This document shows positions 57,455 to 64,000 of a stretch of 64,000 nt of DNA, in pieces (the stretch's first letter is position 1; the number at the start of each line of letters is the position of its first letter). Origin of the DNA: Mesorhizobium sp. M2A.F.Ca.ET.046.03.2.1 (GTDB taxonomy: Bacteria > Pseudomonadota > Alphaproteobacteria > Rhizobiales > Rhizobiaceae); assembly GCF_003952425.1 (NCBI RefSeq), contig NZ_CP034449.1, positions 1,302,001 to 1,366,000 on the forward strand. The letters run 5' to 3'. Below the pieces are notes generated by a model that saw only the letters and a list, made by a program, of their open reading frames with translations, did not search any database and was not told the DNA's origin. A program made the position numbers and the translations under genes.

Positions 57455-58584
57455 CTAGCACCCGCCTTCAAGAAGGGCCGGTAGTCGGAACCACCTTTGA
57501 CGACAGCGTGCGCGACGCAGGCCATCTTGGCGATAGTGGGGGTCATTGCGTTGCGGCGTAGATCGGGATTGTCGCGATCCCTCGCAATGTAGCGTCGAAC
57601 TTATGACGGAAGCCATTCTCGCGCTCGCGGATAGCGACTGGTCCGGCGATCCACAGGGTGCGGCGCAGCCGAGCATTGCCGAATTTGGAAAGGGGTCTGG
57701 CCGCAATATTGGCCTCACTGTTGTGTCGAGAGGTCCAGCCCGCAGAACTTTAGAAACTGGCGATGATGAGCGAAACGGCGAAGATCGCCGGCTCGGCAAT
57801 GATTGTCAGCGCATTGATCGGCCCGATGCCGGGGATCTGGCGAAGGAGCTGATAATCCTGGCTGTGCCGCAACAGCTCATCGGCCTGCGCTTGGATCTAA
57901 TTGCGTTGCCGGATCAGGCTGCGTGCCTCGTCAATGACCATCCATGCGAATGGCAGGCCATCAAGCGGCAGCGGCAGTCCAATCGGTGAGCGAGCCGTCT
58001 CGTAAATATCCACCAGATGTCTTGCTGACCTTGCGGCCGACGACATCCCCCGCTGCTGTCACAAATTCCTCCTTCGTCAGCGCCGTGATGCCTGCCGGCA
58101 TCGGAAAGGCATGAAGGAAGGCGAAGAACCAATCGCTGCGGCTCCCCTGGAAGCGATCGATCCCGGGAAAATACAGCGGCAGGGAGTGCGTCAGGATACG
58201 GTGCTGGATCTCGGTCTTGGCCCTGGCGATCGCTTCGTAGTTCTTCGACAGTTCCTGCACGCCGTTGACGCCGGCGCGCAGCGGATCATGGTAGACCTGC
58301 GTCGCTTGGATCCTGAGCAGGTGCAGCATCACCTAAGCATCTTTGCAACGTTCTTGGCCTATCGGCCGGTGAATAGTTCCCCGGTCGCCTCCAAGACGCA
58401 GACCACAGGGCGGCCGTCCGCCTGCAGCACCGATCAGATGGTCGTGCTCAGCACGGGTGTTGAGGACCAAAAGGCGACGCCGGCGCTTGTGGCCCGGTGC
58501 TTCGATCAGAACTTCATTGCGCACCTTGGCAATGTCAATCGCTACCAGGACCGCGGCGGCGGGTGTAGAATCTGAAGTGGTCAT
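57455..58584 (-). pseudogene. IS110-family transposase, frameshifted
   Basis: Starts TPAAAVLVAIDIAKVRNEVL, EAPGHKRRRRLLVLNTRAEH with the N-terminal DEDD Asp, then after a deletion LLRIQATQVYHDPLRAGVNG, LSKNYEAIARAKTEIQHRIL and RSDWFFAFLHAFPMPAGITA. Further pieces to 57455 are in other frames and include the GPINALTII-like pairing region. Several frameshifts and one internal deletion. A third, distinct IS110 relative in the window. Confidence 0.85.
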
Positions 58585-58925
58585 GGTCGGTCTGTCCGGA
58601 TTGGGTTGTGAACAATCACAGTTCTAGAGAAACTTTGACCGGCCATGGCCGCCTCGACAGCAGTGCGCGCCCGGTCCGTGAGAGCTAGCGGGTCCGGTCG
58701 GAGGCGAGCTGGAACTTGTGCATCTGATCAGATTTCGGGCGGGCGGCCGGCGCAGTGGATCACGCGATAGATGTGATCGGCGGAGCCTTTGTCGAGCTTC
58801 GTGATGGCGCTGATGCCAAGGCCCTTGTGGTTGCCTCGATGCGGGCGCAGGCGCGGCGTTCGGCTGGATTAACTTCATTCCCCGACTCTTACGCCAAATC
58901 AAAGTGCCCTTCGCGACGCAATTCT
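58585..58925. other. Spacer with no recognised gene
   Basis: Between the IS110 remnant and the NifA sites; nothing recognised. Confidence 0.4.
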
Positions 58926-58959
58926 TGTCCGTTGCCTGACAAATGTCCCGTAGCGAACA
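58926..58959 (+). promoter_or_regulatory. Two tandem NifA activator sites (TGT-N10-ACA)
   Basis: TGTCCGTTGCCTGACA (58926-58941) and TGTCCCGTAGCGAACA (58944-58959) are both exact matches, placed side by side 18 bp apart centre to centre and 55-85 bp upstream of a -24/-12 promoter. Confidence 0.75.
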
Positions 58960-59011
58960 GACAGAATCGAGAGCGAAAGCCAACTTTGTTGAACCAAAAC
59001 GTTTTTTGCGT

Positions 59012-59027
59012 TGGCATAGCCTTTGCG
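59012..59027 (+). promoter_or_regulatory. Sigma-54 (-24/-12) promoter for the methyltransferase gene
   Basis: TGGCATAGCCTTTGCG has GG (59013-59014), ten bases, and GC (59025-59026), with TGGCAT and TTGCG boxes. It precedes the methyltransferase ATG by about 160 bp, with no other gene between. Confidence 0.75.
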
Positions 59028-59186
59028 TGCTCAAGTCGTGACGTTCACGAAGGAACAAAGCCATTCGATATTCACACAGATAATTGGGATTGTGACCCTC
59101 ACAGCCACTGCATCATATTGTATAGAAAATGTATACTTTCGCATGTGACAATTCATCCTGGCAATCGGATAATCTAGGAGTTTCAT

Positions 59187-59930
59187 ATGACTGACAAATT
59201 CATCTACAACGAGGATTGGGCTTCCATCTATGAAAAATTTAGCATCCTACGAGGTAAAAGGGATGAGGCAGCGGAGACTGTCGCCTTTCTTGAGCCATGT
59301 GCGAGTGGAGGGAGTGCCCTCGAACTTGGTGTCGGGGACGGACGCGTTGCGGCGCCGTTAAGCGAGCGCGGCGTCAGGGTCGAAGGTATCGACAATTCGG
59401 ACAGCATGTTGGAACTTCTCGCCAGGCGCACCGATCTGGTCAAAGCTTGGAAGGGGGATATTGCTAATTTCAGATCAGAGCGACGCTACAACCTGGTGTA
59501 TTGCGTTTGGAACACGTTCCCGCTGCTCGTCACGCGCGAAACGCAAATAGCTTGCCTGCGATCTGCCGTGGAAGCGCTAGATGATGGGGGGATTATAGTG
59601 ATAGACGTGGGCGTGCCGCCCTTGGATGGGCTCGTCAGCGGCCAGAAAACCAGTACTCTATTCGTGGATCATGAGAATACGATCCTCAATTCTGCCATCC
59701 ACGACCCACTAACTCAGACGTTCGTTTCAACCCTCCTCTGGTTTTCCGGTACAGAGGTCAGACGTTTACCACATCGCGTTCGTTACGTTTATCATCAGGA
59801 GCTCGATACCATGGCCGAGTGCGTAGGACTGGAATTAGCGGAGCGCTGGGGAGATTGGACGAGAGGTGCATTTACCAAAGAATCCAAACGTCATATCTCG
59901 GTTTACCGGCGTAACCGGCCTCTAGTCTGA
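59187..59930 (+). CDS. Class I SAM-dependent methyltransferase
   Basis: 247 residues from ATG 59187 (AGGAG 8 bp upstream). Motif I is GGSALELGVGDGRVAAPLSE with the SAM-binding GxGxG-like loop; VEGIDNSDSMLELLARR gives the acidic residue of motif II; YNLVYCVWNTFPLLVTRETQ and DDGGIIVIDVGVP follow. The substrate cannot be predicted. Its promoter has two NifA sites and a sigma-54 box, so expression in nodules is expected. Not part of a longer operon: IS21 debris follows. Intact. Confidence 0.9.
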   Translation: MTDKFIYNEDWASIYEKFSILRGKRDEAAETVAFLEPCASGGSALELGVGDGRVAAPLSERGVRVEGIDNSDSMLELLARRTDLVKAWKGDIANFRSERRYNLVYCVWNTFPLLVTRETQIACLRSAVEALDDGGIIVIDVGVPPLDGLVSGQKTSTLFVDHENTILNSAIHDPLTQTFVSTLLWFSGTEVRRLPHRVRYVYHQELDTMAECVGLELAERWGDWTRGAFTKESKRHISVYRRNRPLV

Positions 59931-60244
59931 GGCTTAGCGATGGCAGATCTTTGATCGGTGATCTCGAAAAGCGAAAGAAGCCTCGATTTCGGGTATTTTG
60001 AATTTGCTTGGATATTCGCTATTCCCAGGGGTTCTTGGTCAAAATGGCGGGCAAAGCGCTTCATACCACCTTGATCGGAAGAGGCGCTTGGCATAGTTCG
60101 GCGGTCGTCATAAACATGCTTATGCCGGGCGCGGCATAAGCATGTCTTGATCAGCGTCGCCATCAAGCGGCCCGATCGGCACCGCTCGGAGCGTTCGAAC
60201 AGCCAAGCCTTCCTGCCGGAGGCCATCTCGGGGTCATTCTGCCC
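59931..60244. other. Spacer before IS21 remnant
   Basis: No gene recognised. An inverted repeat GCTTATGCCGGGC-GCGGCATAAGC occurs at 60119-60141 after the methyltransferase gene and could act in transcript ending, though no T-tract follows. Confidence 0.4.
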
Positions 60245-60649
60245 ATGTCGAGCAGGAGGTCGAAGTCCAGTATCGGTGGCACCCGTATTTCGGACGTCGG
60301 CTTCGCTGCGAGAACAGCGAAGAGCGCCCCGACGGCCGGATCATTCATCTCGTCGTCACCCAACGAGCTCAGCCGTGACGAGTGGCTCGGCCTGATGCTC
60401 GACCGCGAGGTCGCTATACGGGCCGACAAGCGCGTCCGGAACCGGCTCGCCTCGGCCAGGCTGCGCTTTCGCGAAGCCTGCATCGAGGACATCGACTTTG
60501 CCCCGCCACGCGGGCCCGTGGTCAAATGGCATGACCTGATCGCAGACCCTACCGACGCCGACGCCATTCTCGACAGGATCGTTCACAACGCCCACCGCAT
60601 CGTGCTCAAGCGCGATTACATGCGAAAGCAAAGGCAGCGCCCCTCTTGA
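60245..60649 (+). pseudogene. istB: IS21-family istB with internal deletion
   Basis: N-terminal part LSRDEWLGLMLDREVAIRAD, KRVRNRLASARLRFREACIE is followed directly by VVKWHDLIADPTDADAILDR, the C-terminal end of IstB. About 150 residues including the AAA+ Walker motifs are missing, in frame. istA was not found. Confidence 0.85.
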
Positions 60650-60720
60650 CCGGCACCGAGAACGGCGAAATCAATCATCCATGAACGCAACAAGGCACCC
60701 AAGGACCGACGCCGGCAGAC

Positions 60721-60787
60721 TGTCCGACATTAGCGAAACCACTGTCCGAGAATTAGCGGAACCCCTGTCCGGCTTTTGCGAAATGCG
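60721..60787 (+). repeat. IS21 terminal repeat array
   Basis: Three near-direct repeats beginning TGTCCG at 60721, 60743 and 60766 (TGTCCGACATTAGCGAAA, TGTCCGAGAATTAGCGGAA, TGTCCGGCTTTTGCGAAA), spaced 22-23 bp. Multiple such repeats are the transposase-binding ends of IS21 elements; this is the right end of the element whose istB lies just left. Confidence 0.75.
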
Positions 60788-60933
60788 CACCCTAGGTGAA
60801 GCATCTGTTCGGGCGACAGCGGCTACACAGGCTGAAACTCATGGACAAATCGCCCATCCCGCCTCGCCATTCTCGTAGCCATGGTGGAGAGCTTGTCCGA
60901 CGAAATGCCCCTCCCTGATTTTCAAAAAGGACT
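60788..60933. other. Spacer
   Basis: Downstream of the unknown minus-strand gene; no terminator hairpin recognised. Confidence 0.35.
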
Positions 60934-62334
60934 CTAAGTGCCAACGAGCCAAATAGGGCGATCCTGTAATGCTGTGCCCTCTGCAAGCCGCTCGCAAAGC
61001 GTTTGCCACAGCGGATCGCCGGTAAACGCCGGTAAGCTGCCCCACGCCTTATTCAAAGGCATCGCGGCGTAGAAGTCGATCAACTGCTCAAAACGGGAGC
61101 CAGGCTGGGCAATCAGACTGAAGGGATCGATAGGCCCAGGCAAGATCGTCCGATGCCCCCACATACCCGGCTCTTCGTCGGACGCTATCGAGGCGGGTAA
61201 GCTGCGATTTGCAGGTGACGGAAACTCGGCGAGGGTAGACAGCAAGGCTTGGCGCATAATGGGATAGTAGACGATCTGGCGACTGCCGCCGAGCGCCCGC
61301 AGTCCAGGAAGTATCGACGTCACCAAGAATGACAGGAACAGACTTGGTATGATCTCACCCTTATTCAAGGATGGCACGAGCGCGTCAGGCACACATCTTT
61401 GTGAGAAGGTCCTGTCTTCGGTCAAAAAGAGGCCTTCGTCCAATCGCAGGGGAAAGATGCGTCCTCCTGACAAATGCCAAAAGAAGTCGGTTGTCGTCTT
61501 CGCCCAACCGCTCCATTGGTCCCTATTAAACGACTTCAAATGAGTAAGCAGCCTCTTCGCAAAAGAGCCCGGTCCAAACAGCGTTGACGAAAGCCACGAT
61601 GACGGATCGCGAAGATGCTGGGCAACAAGGTCCGCCACGTCCAGATCGTCGATTTGCAGCAACTGTAGGTCTGATGCGAAGAAGCGGTGCCAGAGGCTCT
61701 GATTGGCTGTTTTGATAGCATCGGCGGCCGAGGGAAACTCACCATCCGGGAGGTTCTTTTGCAACTCCTCGATTAGTAGGCTCGCACCTGTCATCTTTTC
61801 GGAACTCGTCAGAGCGAAGCGCTGTGGCGAATGGCGGCCGCAAATACTGAATGGATCCATTTTGCTGCGCGATAATCCGAACACATTGAGGGTTCTATCA
61901 CCCAATCTCAGCCAACCGGGCCCCTTCTTCGCGCTTTCAGTGAATTTTACGGTCGAAGCCGAATAGGACACATACCAGCTGTCTTTATGGGAGCGAAGTC
62001 CCATGCCGCTAAAGACATGCGTATAGAATGCATCAGGTTCAACAATCAGATGACAATGTGGACCGGTCTGAATGACCGGTCGGCTGCGAAGCTGTTTACC
62101 GAGTTCGGCAATCTGCTGATGCCCATAACCCAGACGTAAGGCGCGATCTGCAAGTAGCAGTTCCATCTGTTCCAGCGCGTGCATGCGGACAGGATGAGCA
62201 GCGGATGGTTTCGCGTTATAAACGGCATGCGCATACGCACACGTTGGAAGAGTCGAGTACCGCGAAATATACGGCATAAGCCAAATCAACGCTTCGGCGA
62301 CGGGCTTTGGAGACAACGACTTCATCGCATTCAT
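60934..62334 (-). CDS. Unrecognised 466-aa protein
   Basis: One long uninterrupted frame among pseudogenes. ATG 62334 (MNAMKSLSPKPVAEALIWLM) is preferred; a TTG 14 codons earlier is possible. Soluble, no signal peptide or clear membrane segment. Visible stretches: CAYAHAVYNAKPSAAHPVRM, SRPVIQTGPHCHLIVEPDAF, GGRIFPLRLDEGLFLTEDRT, IIPSLFLSFLVTSILPGLRA, and KAWGSLPAFTGDPLWQTLCE. No family recognised. It lies downstream of, and on the same strand as, a methyltransferase gene, so the two may belong to one biosynthetic unit. Confidence 0.7.
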   Translation of the reverse strand: MNAMKSLSPKPVAEALIWLMPYISRYSTLPTCAYAHAVYNAKPSAAHPVRMHALEQMELLLADRALRLGYGHQQIAELGKQLRSRPVIQTGPHCHLIVEPDAFYTHVFSGMGLRSHKDSWYVSYSASTVKFTESAKKGPGWLRLGDRTLNVFGLSRSKMDPFSICGRHSPQRFALTSSEKMTGASLLIEELQKNLPDGEFPSAADAIKTANQSLWHRFFASDLQLLQIDDLDVADLVAQHLRDPSSWLSSTLFGPGSFAKRLLTHLKSFNRDQWSGWAKTTTDFFWHLSGGRIFPLRLDEGLFLTEDRTFSQRCVPDALVPSLNKGEIIPSLFLSFLVTSILPGLRALGGSRQIVYYPIMRQALLSTLAEFPSPANRSLPASIASDEEPGMWGHRTILPGPIDPFSLIAQPGSRFEQLIDFYAAMPLNKAWGSLPAFTGDPLWQTLCERLAEGTALQDRPIWLVGT

Positions 62335-62681
62335 CCCGTGATTTGAACCGACGTCTACTGTGTCAACATCGATCAAAACTCGGCCTTGTAGAGTTCACTC
62401 AATGACGACTTGGGCACAGGGCGAACGTGAAACTTTGGACGTTCGCGAACGTCAGCACCCCAAGGCCGAAGCCCCGATGACAGGTAAAATACCACTCGGC
62501 CCGCGTACTCAAAATAACAAGTGGTAAGGAACAGGCACGCAATGACCGACCCAAGACGACCAGGCGGCCCCAAATTGCCCTAAAAGCAGCACCTGAGATA
62601 CAAATGCGCGCCAATGTTGGACGCGCAAGCGTACCGGCAGTAAATCGATCACACGGCAGGAGCTTCGGTCCTGGCGCAGCT
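62335..62681. other. Noncoding region with a 16-bp perfect palindrome
   Basis: GACGTTCGCGAACGTC (62438-62453) lies about 105 bp upstream of the unknown gene and is a candidate operator. No gene recognised. Confidence 0.5.
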
Positions 62682-63715
62682 TCACTCATCTGGTGAACGC
62701 CCCAAGCGTCGGAATGGTGGTAGTTCCACGGCTAATCCCGGTAGCTGACCGGGAGCTTCTATGTAGACATATTCGTTTGGAATGCAGGGCGGGGCCATCG
62801 ACGAAATCAGGCGCCGCAGATTGTCCGCATTGTTGCTGGCAGCAAGGGTGTAGAAATTGCCGCAATTCCATGTCACGCATCCGTATTTGAAATACTCGGC
62901 CAATGCTGCTGACATATCGTTTAGCGTCGTCTCGTTGAGATTCATCCGTTTGAGAATGACCTTATTTTTATTTTTGATTTCCTCAGGTTTGAAGAAACGC
63001 GCCTTATATCCGTGGTCTTTTTGAAGCTCACGGCGCAGATATTCGTCGCCTTCAATTTGCCTGAATTTTTCCAAAAAGAGGAATATCCCGTCTTCTTTCA
63101 GTTGTCGTTTCACAAACCCAACCTGCTCCCGTCGATTGGGCGAATACATTTGGAAAGTAGTGTCTTCTAAGATGATGTCGAATCCGTCGGAAAAGTGCTT
63201 TAAACTTGGGGTCGACGCTACTCTGCTCCTCGTGAGGTGGTGGAATGGGCCGAGGAAGAAAGTTGCATGGGCGGGTTGTCCGTGGAGAAAGAAGCTCTCT
63301 TCGTTTTCCTTATTGGGGCTGCACGAAAGGGTTTGAATCTTGCCGTTGCCCAAGCGCCCTAGCGTACGGGCAAGTGTTCCTTCGGCGTCCCCCAGCACAT
63401 AGAAGCGAGCGGGGTTTTCATCATGCCCAATGGCAAATCCATACCGTAAGAGGGCATCACCAACGCGAACCGCCTCCTCGAGGCGATAAGGGATACTGCC
63501 AAATAATGAGGGTCGAAACGGCCCCAGAGCTGGCGATGTACGCCAGTGAAGCTTTCCAGTGACACATCCCCCTGGAAAAGGCGCGCATCAACGCTCGGCA
63601 TTTTGATGGGAACTCCTGATTGTGCCGCAGCGGTTGCCGAAAAAAAATCGGCCATTTCATTCAATCGCGGTGCCTTATCGCACTCGGCAAAAAAGTCTCG
63701 CATCTGCGGTTCCAT
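62682..63715 (-). pseudogene. SAM-dependent methyltransferase-like gene with a single frameshift
   Basis: N-terminal frame from 63715: MRDFFAECDKAPRLNEMADF, LFQGDVSLESFTGVHRQLWG. Near 63520 it changes to SLFGSIPYRLEEAVRVGDAL, then ARFYVLGDAEGTLARTLGRL, with motif I (YVLGDAEGT), DIILEDTTFQMYSPNRREQV (motif II-like acidic strand), and DGIFLFLEKFRQIEGDEYLR. One base restores about 344 residues. It could be a sequencing error. Upstream of, and same strand as, the unknown 466-aa gene. Confidence 0.7.
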
Positions 63716-64000
63716 TTCGCGCTCCCTAGGCGAGTTGCTCGACGCACCACTACACCAGTGCGTGACAGTGGGTCACATTGTGGGCCGGCGGGTCCAAGTT
63801 CCGAAAAATTTCGGAGTGGTCTTTATCTTCCTCGGCTACTGGGCCAAGGCTTCCTCAGGTATGGTGCGTGGAATCCTGAGACGAGTATCGGATGATCAGG
63901 AGGCAACGTTGAGAAGCCTCCGGCTGCACGTCGGCAATTTGCCGCTGAACAAAGACAGACTGAGACCCCGATGCACTCGAACTCCGAGGAGGCGTAGTCC
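63716..64000. other. Window end, no recognised gene
   Basis: The promoter of the methyltransferase-like gene should be here. No nif-type promoter seen. Confidence 0.4.

Overview
The window looks like part of a Mesorhizobium-type symbiosis island (an alphaproteobacterial accessory region). The evidence is gene content and decay. There is a QseC/QseM/TraR/FseA-like quorum-sensing transfer-control module of the kind known from ICEMlSymR7A. There are NifA/sigma-54 promoter signatures and a nif-associated HesB/NifU-like pair. Insertion-sequence remnants of IS256, IS110, IS91, IS66, IS5 and IS21 type are abundant, and frameshifted genes are numerous. No tRNA, rRNA, integrase, relaxase, nod gene or CRISPR array was recognised.

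Layout. 0-1.3 kb: 3' end of a MucR/Ros regulator, a terminator and a broken two-domain cold-shock gene. 1.6-5.6 kb (minus strand): an S-adenosylmethionine-cycle block, adoK and metK intact, glyA and an ArsR/SahR-like regulator broken. 6.3-8.5 kb (plus): an operon behind a NifA/sigma-54 promoter with hesB/iscA, a NifU-like gene lacking all three scaffold cysteines, a small ORF, and remnants of queE, queD and queC. 9.3-16 kb: IS debris around the transfer-control module: a DUF6499/DUF2285 gene split by a +1 frameshift (FseA-like), the divergent qseC/qseM switch with paired operators, a second DUF2285 remnant and traR. No luxI/traI gene was seen.

16.4-26.5 kb: amino-acid metabolism centred on lysine. 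An ALDH7-type dehydrogenase, a LysR regulator, a GSA-aminotransferase-like enzyme, a 7Fe ferredoxin and lysine 2,3-aminomutase are followed by a GlxA/AraC regulator and a FAD amino-acid oxidase broken at a G7 tract. 27-31.7 kb: a polar amino-acid ABC transporter plus an alanine-racemase-like enzyme that lacks the catalytic tyrosine. 31.8-37.3 kb: IS66 and IS5 debris around an ATP-grasp ligase. 37.7-45.2 kb: a dipeptide ABC transporter (dppABCDF order) downstream of a frameshifted CocE-type hydrolase. 45.8-53 kb: two paralogous MocR regulators flanking ectoine genes, with EctA and EctB in one reading frame followed by EctC. 53-56.8 kb: a decayed M20 amidohydrolase, a CapA-like protein, and a LysR regulator divergent from a copy of the alr leader. 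57-64 kb: more IS remnants, a methyltransferase gene behind a second NifA/sigma-54 promoter, an unrecognised 466-residue protein and a frameshifted methyltransferase.

Inferred theme: symbiotically controlled amino-acid and small-molecule chemistry (SAM recycling, lysine/beta-lysine, ectoine, a possible amino-acid or peptide ligase product, several methyltransferases, two amino-acid/peptide importers) embedded in a decaying mobile island. Several otherwise intact genes carry single frameshifts at or near short homopolymers, so base-level accuracy should be confirmed before they are called dead.
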